Positions 1-6,850 of a stretch of 11,891 nt of DNA are shown here, one piece after another. Source of the DNA: Lysobacteraceae bacterium (GTDB taxonomy: Bacteria; Pseudomonadota; Gammaproteobacteria; Steroidobacterales; Steroidobacteraceae); assembly GCA_012516015.1 (NCBI GenBank), contig JAAYXG010000475.1:1-11891 (forward strand), read 5' to 3'. The translations under genes and the position numbers were made by a program. A model generated the notes under the pieces. It was not told the DNA's origin. It did no database searches and was given only the letters and a program-made list of their open reading frames with translations. Numbering within the stretch: the stretch's first letter is position 1; every line of letters starts with the position of its first letter.

Positions 1-122
1 CGCGAGAAACTGCCGTCCGCAGCGCGTTCGAACGTCGTCGAGAGATGAATGGCCGGTGCGACATCGCCGGCGGAAGGCTCCACGTCCCGGCCGACGTGAA
101 TGGAAAGGGTTTCGAGTTTCAT
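1..122 (-). CDS. Cys/Met-metabolism PLP-dependent enzyme (cystathionine gamma-synthase family), N-terminal fragment
   Basis: Reading the minus strand from an ATG at 122-120 gives 40 codons, open to the window edge, beginning MKLETLSIHVGRD and containing PAIHLSTTFER. That N-terminal signature (an 'H.GR' turn, then 'P.P.IHLSTTF') is typical of the Cys/Met-metabolism PLP enzyme family: cystathionine gamma-synthase, cystathionine gamma-lyase and O-acyl-homoserine sulfhydrylase. These enzymes use pyridoxal phosphate in the cytoplasm to build or break C-S bonds in methionine and cysteine metabolism. The PLP lysine and all substrate-specific residues lie outside the window, so the exact reaction cannot be chosen. 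The gene is co-oriented with the RND pump gene, 112 bases downstream of its stop. The bases just before the ATG (CCCAACGCG on the coding strand) show no Shine-Dalgarno sequence, and a large inverted heptamer-repeat element fills most of the gap. No functional link to the pump is evident. Confidence 0.85.
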   Translation of the reverse strand, partial: MKLETLSIHVGRDVEPSAGDVAPAIHLSTTFERAADGSFS

Positions 123-134
123 CGCGTTGGGTAT

Positions 135-220
135 GTGTAAGGTGTAATGTGTAGAGTGTGAAGCCAGAAGGCGCGCACCCGCGCGCTCTGACCTTACACC
201 TTACACTCTACACCTTACGC
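135..220. repeat. Inverted pair of heptanucleotide (GTGTAAG-like) tandem arrays around a GC-rich hairpin
   Basis: Positions 135-162 are four consecutive heptamers: GTGTAAG, GTGTAAT, GTGTAGA, GTGTGAA. Positions 193-220, read on the opposite strand, are four more: GCGTAAG, GTGTAGA, GTGTAAG, GTGTAAG. The two 28-base arms face each other across a 30-base core, and 21 of the 28 arm positions are complementary. The core has its own perfect 6-bp hairpin (GCGCGC-ACCC-GCGCGC, 171-186). The element lies between the stop of the RND pump gene and the start of the PLP-enzyme gene, both on the minus strand, so it should be transcribed and fold into a long hairpin. No T-run follows it, so it does not look like a classical intrinsic terminator. 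A REP-like mRNA-stabilising or processing role is inference. Confidence 0.8.
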
Positions 221-234
221 CGGCAGCGCCGTGT

Positions 235-3200
235 TTATATCGGCGCGGGTGCGGGCGTCGCGGCGCCCGGCGCGCTCGACTCGGCGCGCACGGGCTCGAT
301 CGCGGGCGGAATCAGCTTGTACATCACCGGCGTGACGAGCCTCGACAGCAGCGTCGATGAAATGAGGCCGCCGATGATGACCCAGGCCATGGGTGAATAG
401 AGGCCTATGTTCTGTACGGCGAGCGGCAGCAGTCCGCCGATGGCCGTCGCGGACGTCAGCAAGATCGGCAGGAAGCGAATCTCGCCTGCTTGCTCGATCG
501 CCTCGTCGAGCGGCACGCCTTGCTCTCGCAGCTGATTGGTGAAGTCGACCATCAAGATCGAGTTCTTGATTTCGATGCCGATGAGCGCGATGAAACCGAT
601 GCTCGCGGTGAAGGACAGCGAGTTGCCGGTCACGAGCAGCATCGCAAAGCCGCCGAGCACGCCGAGCGGCACGACCGTGAGCACGATCAACGTCGATTTG
701 AAGCTGCCGAACTCGAGCACGAGCACGGCGAAGATGCCGAACAGCGCAACGATGATGGCCGTGCCGATCCCGCCGAAGGATTCGGCGCTCGACTGTGCTT
801 CGCCGCCGAGCACGTAGCGATAGCCTCGCGGCCAGTCGATTTGCTCGAGCCGCCGCACGACCTCCGCCGTCACCTTCGCGGTGTTGAAACCGCGCTGCAC
901 TTCCGCGTCGATCGTCACGGCGCGCTCGCGGTTGTAGCGCTGAATCTGGGTCGGTGCCTTCTCGAACTCGAGCGTGGCGAGCTGGGAGAGCGGTAGCGTT
1001 GCGCCGGCCACCGTCGGCACGCGGACCTCGTCGAGCGCTTCGAGGTCGGCGCGAATGCCGACGGGCGTGCGGACGACGATGTCGTACTGCTCGCCGCTCG
1101 GATCCTTGAACGTGCCGGCGGGAATGCCCGCCACGGACAGCCGGACCGCGCGGTCGAACTCGACCGTCGGCACGCCGAGCAGGCTGGCCTTTTGCGAGTC
1201 GACGGTGAGCTTCAAATTCGTGCGAGAGATCTTCAGCGGATTGACGACGTCGCGCGTACCCGGCGTGTTCTCGATGAGCTTTTCGACGCGTGCCGCCAAC
1301 TGTTCGATCGTGTCGAGATCGCGTCCGATCACGCGCACGGCGATCGGCGCGGTAATGGGCGGGCCGTTCACGAATTCCTTGACGTGGATACGCGCGCTCG
1401 GATAGCCATCGAGTGCGTCTCGCAGCTCGTCGAGGCGCTTCGGCGTATTGCGAGTGTCGTACTCCTCGAGCTGCACGAACAGCTCGGCGTAGTTCGCGGC
1501 GTCGTGACGCATGATGTGGTTGTAGTAGATCTGCGGATTGCCGTGTCCGAGGTTCGAAAACCAGCTCTTGACCTCGGGCATCTGCGCGAGTTGCGCCTCG
1601 ACGAACGCGACCGCGCGTTCCGTTTCTCGCAGGCTCGTTCCGTTGGGCGCTTCGATCGAGATCAGAAACTGCGGCGTGTCGGCCTTGGGAAACAGACTGC
1701 TGCCGATGATGGGCGCGATGATCCCGGAGACGAGCAGCGAGCCGCCGAGCGCGATCGCAACCGTGCGCTTGGGTCTTGCAAGGCAATAGTGCAACGCCGG
1801 CCGGTAGTAGCGGTGAATCGCACCCATCACGCGCTGCAGGATCGCGTTCCCGTGCGGGTCTTCCTTGTCCTTGAGCACGCGGCTCGCGAGGAACGGGATG
1901 ATGAAGAGCGCGATGAGCAGAGAGCCGAGAATTGTCGCGACGACGGTCATCGGCAGCACGCGGATGAACTTGCCCGCCGTGCCGGGCAGAGCGAGCAGCG
2001 GCAAGAACGCGAAGATCAGCGTGGCCGTACAGCCGATGATCGCCACGAAAATCTGACGCGTCCCCGCGAGCGCGGCTTCGGTGCGAGAGTATCCGTTGCG
2101 CAAGTGCCGCGCGATGTTCTCGGTCACGACGATCGAGTCATCGACCAAGAGCCCCAAGGCGACGACGAAACCCGCGATCGACAATTGATTGAGCGAATAG
2201 TCCAGCGCGTACAGAACCGTGAGCCCGAAAGCGAGCGAGAGCGGGATCGAGATCATGACGATGCCGGCCGCGCGCCAGCCGAGCGGCAGCAGCGTCAGCA
2301 TGACGAGGGAGATCGCGATGCCGAAGTCCGTGTACAGGCGCGAGAGTCGAGCGCCGACGTTGCGCGATTGATCGAAGCCGCGGTGAAGCTCGATCCGGTT
2401 CGGAAGCCCGGTCTCGAAGCGCTGCACGGCAGCGTCGATGCGTTCGCGAACGTCGAGGATGTTGTAGCCCTCTTTCTGATTCGCCGTGACGAACACCGCG
2501 CGCCTGCCGTTGAAGCGTCCGACGTAGCTCCACGGTTGAGATTCCCAGCTCACGTTCGCGACATCGCGCACGCGCACGATGCGGCCTTCGTGCGAGGCGA
2601 CGACCGTATCGCGCACCTGATCGAGCGAGGTGTAGCTGCCCGATGTCTTCAAGCTGAAGCTGCGCGGTCCAAGATCGACGACGCCGGCCGGGATGTTTGC
2701 GTTCTCGCTCTCGACCGCTTGTATGACGCGGCTCGGCGATAATCCGAGCTCCGCCATGCGCTTCAAGTCGACCTCGATTCTCAGCTCGCGCTTGGGAAAC
2801 GCCCACGTTTCCGCGGTGCGGACGCCGTCCACGGTTTTCAACGTGTCTTTGAGCTCGCGCGCATAGTCTTCGAGCTCGCGATACGAGGCGTTCTCCGAGA
2901 CGAGCGCGAGCTGCACGATGTTGACGAGACCGGGACTGATCTTGCGAACTTCTAGCGAGCTGATGTCTTGCGGCAACTCGGGTCGAAGCGCGTTCACCTC
3001 GCGCGTGACCTCGTCGTACTTCTTGTCCGCATCGGCGGAGGCGAGGAATTCGATGGTCACGAACGCGAGTCCGTCAGCAATCGACGTTTCGATCGTTTTC
3101 ACGTCGTCGAGCTCGGCGAGACGATCCTCGATCGGTTTCACGACGAGCCGTTCCAGGTCCTTCGGGTCGGCGCCCGGGTAGATCGTGGTGATGAAGAAGG

Positions 3201-3330
3201 CCGGTATCTTGAAGAACGGATCCTCCTCGCGCGGCACGCTCGCGAACGCGAACCAGCCCATGACGATCAGGCAGAGAAAGGCGACGAGCGTGAATTGATA
3301 GCGACGTACCGGAAATTCGAGCAGGCGCAT
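235..3330 (-). CDS. HAE1-type RND efflux pump, inner-membrane permease
   Basis: This 1031-residue protein is the proton-driven pump of a tripartite efflux system, taking substrates from the inner membrane or periplasm and passing them to the outer-membrane channel. Length and layout match the HAE1/AcrB class. TM1 is at about 13-31, followed by a large periplasmic loop to about 333. A TM2-TM6 block occupies 334-485, TM7 about 522-543, a second periplasmic loop follows to about 850, and TM8-TM12 occupy 853-1008. The proton-relay residues of the family are visible: the aspartate pair D397-D398 in TM4 (GLLVDDSIVVTEN) and K922 in TM10 (GIEIKNSILMVDF), so the pump looks functional. The tail after about 1008 is rich in Ala and Pro. 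The start is supported by AAAGGA nine bases upstream, and the membrane-fusion gene ends 29 bases before it. The substrate cannot be inferred. A multidrug or solvent pump is most likely; the D-D/K pattern makes the heavy-metal subclass unlikely. Confidence 0.95.
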   Translation of the reverse strand: MRLLEFPVRRYQFTLVAFLCLIVMGWFAFASVPREEDPFFKIPAFFITTIYPGADPKDLERLVVKPIEDRLAELDDVKTIETSIADGLAFVTIEFLASADADKKYDEVTREVNALRPELPQDISSLEVRKISPGLVNIVQLALVSENASYRELEDYARELKDTLKTVDGVRTAETWAFPKRELRIEVDLKRMAELGLSPSRVIQAVESENANIPAGVVDLGPRSFSLKTSGSYTSLDQVRDTVVASHEGRIVRVRDVANVSWESQPWSYVGRFNGRRAVFVTANQKEGYNILDVRERIDAAVQRFETGLPNRIELHRGFDQSRNVGARLSRLYTDFGIAISLVMLTLLPLGWRAAGIVMISIPLSLAFGLTVLYALDYSLNQLSIAGFVVALGLLVDDSIVVTENIARHLRNGYSRTEAALAGTRQIFVAIIGCTATLIFAFLPLLALPGTAGKFIRVLPMTVVATILGSLLIALFIIPFLASRVLKDKEDPHGNAILQRVMGAIHRYYRPALHYCLARPKRTVAIALGGSLLVSGIIAPIIGSSLFPKADTPQFLISIEAPNGTSLRETERAVAFVEAQLAQMPEVKSWFSNLGHGNPQIYYNHIMRHDAANYAELFVQLEEYDTRNTPKRLDELRDALDGYPSARIHVKEFVNGPPITAPIAVRVIGRDLDTIEQLAARVEKLIENTPGTRDVVNPLKISRTNLKLTVDSQKASLLGVPTVEFDRAVRLSVAGIPAGTFKDPSGEQYDIVVRTPVGIRADLEALDEVRVPTVAGATLPLSQLATLEFEKAPTQIQRYNRERAVTIDAEVQRGFNTAKVTAEVVRRLEQIDWPRGYRYVLGGEAQSSAESFGGIGTAIIVALFGIFAVLVLEFGSFKSTLIVLTVVPLGVLGGFAMLLVTGNSLSFTASIGFIALIGIEIKNSILMVDFTNQLREQGVPLDEAIEQAGEIRFLPILLTSATAIGGLLPLAVQNIGLYSPMAWVIIGGLISSTLLSRLVTPVMYKLIPPAIEPVRAESSAPGAATPAPAPI

Positions 3331-3359
3331 GATTCCGTGTCCTTTGCTATGCGTAGGGG

Positions 3360-4451
3360 TCAGCGCGCCCGCGAATCGCGATCGGTCGCCGTGTACAGCT
3401 TCGCTACGGGCGCATCGCCCTCGGCGATGCTGATCGACTCCCCGTCCTCGAGATAGAGCGCGCCATCGGTCACGACATGTTCACCGGGCTCGAGACCTTG
3501 TAAGAGCGCGACATGCTCTCCCTCGATGAACGCCACTCGCACCTCGCGGCGGTGCGCGCGGCCCTCGTTCGGCACGAAGACGCTTGCGCGATCGCCTTCG
3601 CCTTCGACGATTGCCGCGATCGGCACGTACACCTTGGAAGAATGCGTGGCGGCGGCCGGTACGATCGTCAGCTTGGCGACGAGCCCGCTCTTGAGCGAAA
3701 GCGCGGTGTTATCCAACGCAGCTTTGATCATGAACAAGCCACTTGCTGCATCGGCCGCACTGGCCACTTCGGTGATCGTTGCAGGCACGACCTCGCCCGG
3801 CAACGCATCGAGACGCACGTGCGCCGCATCGCCCGGTTTCACCTGCACGATCTCGCGATCGGCGAGGCCGGCGCGAACGATGAAACCTGATTCGTTGGCA
3901 CCGAGGACGAGAATCGGCGCGCCCGCGGCCACGAGCTCGCGTTCTTCGGCGAGCCGCTGCAGCACCGTTCCGTCGTACGGTGCGACGATCCTCGCGTAGC
4001 TGCGATTGAACTCGGCGGCGCGCAGCGCGGCGGCGGCGACCTCGGTTTGAGTTCTGAGATCCTCCAACTGCTCGAGGCTGATCACGCTGTCGCGATAGAG
4101 CCGTTCGCCGCGCTCGAGGTCGCGTTTCGCCTTGTCGTGAGCCGCACGTGCTTGCTCGACTTGTGCCGCGATTTCGGTCTGCTCGATCTCCGCAAGCGTT
4201 TGACCGCGCTGCACGCGGTCTCCGGCATTGACGGCGATGCGTCGGATCACGCCGCCCACTTTGAACGAGAGTCGGAACTCATCGGCGTTCGCGAGCACGC
4301 CGTTCGTGCGGATCGGCGGTGCTGCCGGTCCCGTGGTGACTGCGGCGATCCTGACGGGTGTACCGGCCGGAGGCGGTTGCTCTTCCGTATCGGAGCAGCC
4401 GCCGAGGATCATGTACGCGGCTATCAGGCCGAGCATGGCAACTGTGCGCAT
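3360..4451 (-). CDS. RND efflux periplasmic adaptor (membrane-fusion protein), lipoprotein
   Basis: This 363-residue HlyD/AcrA-type adaptor links the RND pump to the outer-membrane factor. The N-terminus is a lipoprotein signal: a hydrophobic stretch (MLGLIAAYMI) leading to the lipobox LGGC, with lipidated Cys19, so the mature protein should be anchored in a membrane lipid layer facing the periplasm. A first lipoyl half lies at about 58-90 (RLSFKVGGVIRRI, then NAGDRVQRGQTLAEIE). A helical hairpin of about 92-148, rich in Ala, Glu and Arg, follows. The second lipoyl half is at about 153-183 (ARIVAPYDGTVLQRL). Beta-barrel and membrane-proximal domains follow to about 345. A much longer open frame extends upstream through the neighbouring gene, but ATG 4451 gives the lipoprotein signal and has AGGAG nine bases before it. 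The gene starts four bases after the tolC-like stop, indicating one operon and likely coupled translation. Confidence 0.94.
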   Translation of the reverse strand: MRTVAMLGLIAAYMILGGCSDTEEQPPPAGTPVRIAAVTTGPAAPPIRTNGVLANADEFRLSFKVGGVIRRIAVNAGDRVQRGQTLAEIEQTEIAAQVEQARAAHDKAKRDLERGERLYRDSVISLEQLEDLRTQTEVAAAALRAAEFNRSYARIVAPYDGTVLQRLAEERELVAAGAPILVLGANESGFIVRAGLADREIVQVKPGDAAHVRLDALPGEVVPATITEVASAADAASGLFMIKAALDNTALSLKSGLVAKLTIVPAAATHSSKVYVPIAAIVEGEGDRASVFVPNEGRAHRREVRVAFIEGEHVALLQGLEPGEHVVTDGALYLEDGESISIAEGDAPVAKLYTATDRDSRAR

Positions 4452-4455
4452 GGAC

Positions 4456-5898
4456 TTAGACTCCTGATGTCGGGTCGATCGGCAATTCGCCGTCCGATGT
4501 GGCGTATTCGAGCTCCGCGCGACGTGCGAGCACATCGAAGCGGGTGATCGCGAGATTGAGCTCGGCGCTCGTGAGCGTGCTTCGCGCGTCGATGAACTCG
4601 ACTTGGTTGATGACGCCTTCATCGCGCTTGCGGCTCGCGATCCGGAATGCGGCGCGCGCGGCGTCGGCGCGCGCCTGTGCCGTTGCGAGCGATGCGCGGG
4701 CCGTCTGCAGGCGATCGTATGCCTGCTGCACTTCGAGGCGGATCTGTTGGGCGAGCTCCTCTTCGCGCAGCACGAGCTGACGCTGAGCAGCGCGTGCCTG
4801 AGCAATGCGAGCGGAATCCGCGCCGCCGTCGAAGAGCCGCCACGTGAAGACGAGCGATGCGACCCCGAAGTTGTAGCCGTCGCCGACTCGGTACGTTTCG
4901 CCTTGCGTGCCGGCATCGAGCCCGATCGAAAGCGTCGGCCACTTGCGATGTCGGGCGATGCGAATCTGCTCTTCGCTCGCTTCGCGCAACTCTTCGACTT
5001 GCGCAACCTCGGGCCTTCGTGTGAGCGCGCTCGCCCACAGCTGTTCGAGCGCCGCATCGCGCTCGCTCGTCGTGACGGGTGGCGCGCTTGGCTCGATAGG
5101 CATCGTGAGGTCGCGATTCAACAAGAAGTTGAGGTAGCTGCGCGCTTGGCGGGCCAGGTTTTCGACTTCCCGCTTTTGTTGTTCGACCGCGAGCAATTCG
5201 GCGCGCGCGCGCAGCACTTGGTCTTCGGTGATCTTGCCGTTCTCGTACAAGCTTTCATTGACGCGCACGTTCTCCCGCAGCAGCGTTTCGCTTGCCGCGA
5301 CGATCGCGACGGAATCGTGTGCCTTGAGCCAATCGACGTAGGCAACCGTGATGTCGCGCCGCAATGCGCGCGCGATGGCCATGCGGCGATAGCTGCTCGC
5401 ATCGAGCAAAGCGCGCTGAGCGCGCACCGCGGCGGGAATGGCGGGCGCGAAGATCGGTTGCCGTACGACTAGGCGAGTGTCTTGCTCACGCTCGCGCAGG
5501 AACGGTACGGCTTGATCCCGCACTTGCGGGAAGCGCGGATCGAGTCCCTCCGCGACGAGCATCTCGTTCAACGTGGCGTACACGGGGTTGAGTGCAGTCC
5601 CGAGCGGAATGCCGATCTCGCGTCCGCCTTCGGCACGCGAATAGCGCCCTTCGAGCGTGATCTCCGGGAAAAAACGCGCGCGCGCCTCAGCAAGCGCCTC
5701 CGCTGCCTTCTCCACCTCGAGCGTCTCGCTCTGCATCGCGAGATTGCTTCGCAGGCCTTCCCTGACGTAACGGTCGATGACTTGATCGAACGGTGCCTGG
5801 GCGAGTGCAGGCTGCGCGCCTAATCCAAACAAGGCGCATGCGACGCCCAAGAGAGCAACGTGATCGCGGATCGCCTTGCGTCGAGATCTACGTGCCAT
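4456..5898 (-). CDS. TolC-family outer-membrane efflux protein
   Basis: This 480-residue protein is the outer-membrane exit duct of the tripartite pump. It starts with a basic N-region (MARRSRRK) and a hydrophobic core ending in QPALA-QAP, a clear Sec signal peptide cleaved near residue 33. The mature part shows the two-fold outer-membrane-efflux repeat: a first half at about 36-260 and a second at about 280-470. Each half contains long Ala/Glu/Arg-rich coiled-coil helices, for example SYRRMAIARALRRDITVAY and LRLEVQQAYDRL-type segments, and a short beta segment (ASLVFTWRLFDGG near 347-359 in the second). The start ATG at 5898 is preceded by AAGG seven bases away. The gene is first in the operon; its stop is four bases before the adaptor start. 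A candidate promoter and operator lie in the 68-base gap behind tetR. The outer-membrane-factor-first order is one of the known arrangements for RND operons. Confidence 0.93.
   Translation of the reverse strand: MARRSRRKAIRDHVALLGVACALFGLGAQPALAQAPFDQVIDRYVREGLRSNLAMQSETLEVEKAAEALAEARARFFPEITLEGRYSRAEGGREIGIPLGTALNPVYATLNEMLVAEGLDPRFPQVRDQAVPFLREREQDTRLVVRQPIFAPAIPAAVRAQRALLDASSYRRMAIARALRRDITVAYVDWLKAHDSVAIVAASETLLRENVRVNESLYENGKITEDQVLRARAELLAVEQQKREVENLARQARSYLNFLLNRDLTMPIEPSAPPVTTSERDAALEQLWASALTRRPEVAQVEELREASEEQIRIARHRKWPTLSIGLDAGTQGETYRVGDGYNFGVASLVFTWRLFDGGADSARIAQARAAQRQLVLREEELAQQIRLEVQQAYDRLQTARASLATAQARADAARAAFRIASRKRDEGVINQVEFIDARSTLTSAELNLAITRFDVLARRAELEYATSDGELPIDPTSGV
4461..4465 (-). 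promoter_or_regulatory. Ribosome binding site of the adaptor gene, inside the end of the tolC-like gene
   Basis: AGGAG on the minus strand lies within the last codons of the tolC-like gene, nine bases before ATG 4451. It decides the adaptor start against a long upstream extension of the same frame. Its position next to the preceding stop implies that ribosomes finishing the outer-membrane protein can reinitiate on the adaptor. Confidence 0.7.
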
Positions 5899-5930
5899 AT
5901 GCCGACCTTGTGCGCGTCAGGTGTGTAACT

Positions 5931-5957
5931 ATTAGACAAGTGTCAAAGATTGCTCAA
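5931..5957 (-). promoter_or_regulatory. Candidate promoter of the efflux operon with an embedded operator
   Basis: On the minus strand a -35-like TTGAGC (5957-5952, 4 of 6 consensus bases) and a -10-like TCTAAT (5936-5931, 5 of 6) are 15 bases apart, shorter than the usual 16-18. Between and overlapping them is the near-palindrome TTGACACTTGTCTAA (5946-5932), whose core GACA-CT-TGTC is a perfect dyad. This is a typical place for a TetR-family repressor to block RNA polymerase. It shares the run TTGACAC with the dyad in front of tetR. The predicted transcript would have a leader of roughly 25 bases with AAGG before the tolC-like ATG. The assignment rests on pattern only. Confidence 0.45.
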
Positions 5958-5978
5958 AAAAAGGCGTCAGTCGGCCTT
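5956..5978 (-). terminator. Weak candidate intrinsic terminator at the end of tetR
   Basis: On the minus strand AAGGC, an eight-base loop (CGACTGAC) and GCCTT form a 5-bp stem followed directly by more T residues, so the run covers seven T in all (5962-5956). The stem overlaps the tetR stop codon and its T-run reaches the proposed -35 of the efflux promoter. The stem is short, so leaky termination is the most that should be claimed. It could partly uncouple the repressor from the pump genes. Confidence 0.35.
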
Positions 5979-6620
5979 GGGACCCGCCAACATGCCGCGG
6001 ATCAATTCGATCGCGTGCTGCGTGAGTTGCGGCACGCTGATGCCGACCTGCGCGAGCGGTTCGCCCTTCGTCATCGCAATCTGAATGATTCCGTGGGTAA
6101 AACCCCAAAGCACGCGCGAAGTCACAGCCAGATCGCCGAGGTCCGACCGTATCGTCCCGTCCTCTTGGCCGAGCATGAGTGCCGACACCACGACCTCGTG
6201 GACCTGACGGCCCACGCCCAAGCAGGCGAGCTCCTGCTCGCTGGGGCTGTTCGTCGTGACGGGTGCGTGGAGCTCAAGGCGCGCGCAAGCATCGAAATAA
6301 AAAGGAAATTCTTGCGAGTAGGCCATGTACGCCCGACCGATCGCGACGATTTTCTCGAGACCGGTCTTGCTTCGTTCGCTCGCTTCCTCGAAGCGCCGTT
6401 GCAGCGTTTCGAGCGCGCGGGCGGCGATCGCGAAGTGGAGCTCCTTCTTGTCCTTGAAGTACACGTACACGAGGGCACGGCTCAAGCGCGCGCGCTTGGC
6501 AACGCTTTCCATTGTGACGGCATCCCAGCCGACCTCTTTGTAGAGCGTCTCCGCGGCCTCGACGATCTCGATGCGGCGTCGATCCTTCTCTTCCTGGCGG
6601 CGCTCGGCAATATACGACAT
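5967..6620 (-). CDS. TetR/AcrR-family transcriptional regulator, likely local repressor of the efflux operon
   Basis: This 217-residue cytoplasmic DNA-binding protein has an N-terminal TetR helix-turn-helix at about 17-63. It includes VTMESVAKRARLSRALVYVYF (35-55), where the turn and the recognition helix ending in VYVYF are the family hallmark; KDKKEL follows. The remainder (about 70-215) is the variable all-helical ligand and dimerisation domain, in which no ligand can be read from sequence. TetR regulators beside RND operons usually repress them and release DNA when a pump substrate binds. The same orientation and the 68-base gap to the tolC-like gene support that role here, as do dyad sequences before both genes. 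ATG 6620 has no clear Shine-Dalgarno sequence. A possible promoter (TTGACA at 6657-6652, TAGGCT at 6633-6628, spacing 18) would start transcription almost at the ATG, so the mRNA may be leaderless. The target genes are inferred. Confidence 0.92.
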   Translation of the reverse strand: MSYIAERRQEEKDRRRIEIVEAAETLYKEVGWDAVTMESVAKRARLSRALVYVYFKDKKELHFAIAARALETLQRRFEEASERSKTGLEKIVAIGRAYMAYSQEFPFYFDACARLELHAPVTTNSPSEQELACLGVGRQVHEVVVSALMLGQEDGTIRSDLGDLAVTSRVLWGFTHGIIQIAMTKGEPLAQVGISVPQLTQHAIELIRGMLAGPKAD

Positions 6621-6624
6621 GCGA

Positions 6625-6675
6625 ACGAGCCTAGCGCTCGTGTTGACGTTGTGTCAACAACTAGATCGATATCTA
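6625..6675. promoter_or_regulatory. Cluster of three adjacent dyad symmetries upstream of tetR (candidate operators)
   Basis: Three perfect inverted repeats lie side by side: ACGAGC-CTAGC-GCTCGT (6625-6641), TGTTGAC-GTTGT-GTCAACA (6641-6659) and TAGAT-CGAT-ATCTA (6662-6675). Their centres are about 17 and 18 bases apart. The middle one, 19 bp long, overlaps a perfect minus-strand -35 hexamer (TTGACA) and is the best candidate autoregulatory operator for the TetR protein. It shares TTGACAC with the dyad in the efflux promoter. The outer two differ in sequence and could bind other factors or be chance. Confidence 0.5.
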
Positions 6676-6850
6676 AAGCACATGAGCGACCGCCTCCCGG
6701 GAATAGGAATTGCGCGAACGGCCGGCGAGTGACACACATTGAGCGAGAACGAATGCGACGACCGAGCCCTCGGAGCGGCATTGAGTAGTAATCGAATTTT
6801 CCTCATGCGCCGGGAGGGTAGAGTCGGACCCTCTATCGAGTCTCCCACGC
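6676..6850. other. Remainder of the divergent intergenic region; structured leader before the patatin-like gene
   Basis: No convincing gene or strong promoter is visible here. Close to the plus-strand start codon two hairpins compete for the same bases: GAGGGT-AGAGTCGG-ACCCTC (6814-6833) and TAGAG-TCGGACC-CTCTA (6819-6835). GGGAG (6812-6816) can also pair with CTCCC (6842-6846). No Shine-Dalgarno sequence lies at the usual distance from ATG 6851. A weak plus-strand promoter (TTGTGT 6649-6654, TCTAAA 6672-6677, spacing 17) would overlap the tetR-side dyad and could co-regulate both genes, but the match to consensus is poor. Confidence 0.4.

Noticed and set aside
215..1786. A 523-codon minus-strand frame overlapping the pump gene in another frame
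   Set aside because: It is an Arg-rich out-of-frame reading of the same strand; the pump frame carries the conserved transmembrane segments and proton-relay residues.
1192..2742. A 516-codon open frame on the plus strand opposite the RND pump gene
   Set aside because: It is antisense to a clearly conserved pump gene, its product is low-complexity Arg/Asp/Glu-rich as expected from the opposite strand of GC-rich coding DNA, and it shows no recognisable domain or ribosome-binding site.
4452..5057. Upstream extension of the adaptor gene to an earlier ATG (total 565 codons)
   Set aside because: The extension runs through the tolC-like gene in a different frame, is Ser/Arg-rich, and would bury the lipoprotein signal; the ATG at 4451 has AGGAG and a lipobox.
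6680..6730. Possible 16-codon peptide on the plus strand in the divergent region
   Set aside because: No ribosome-binding site, hydrophobic pattern or other support.
5793..6788. A 331-codon plus-strand frame antisense to tetR
   Set aside because: It is a shadow of the TetR coding frame with no domain; the TetR helix-turn-helix on the minus strand is unambiguous.
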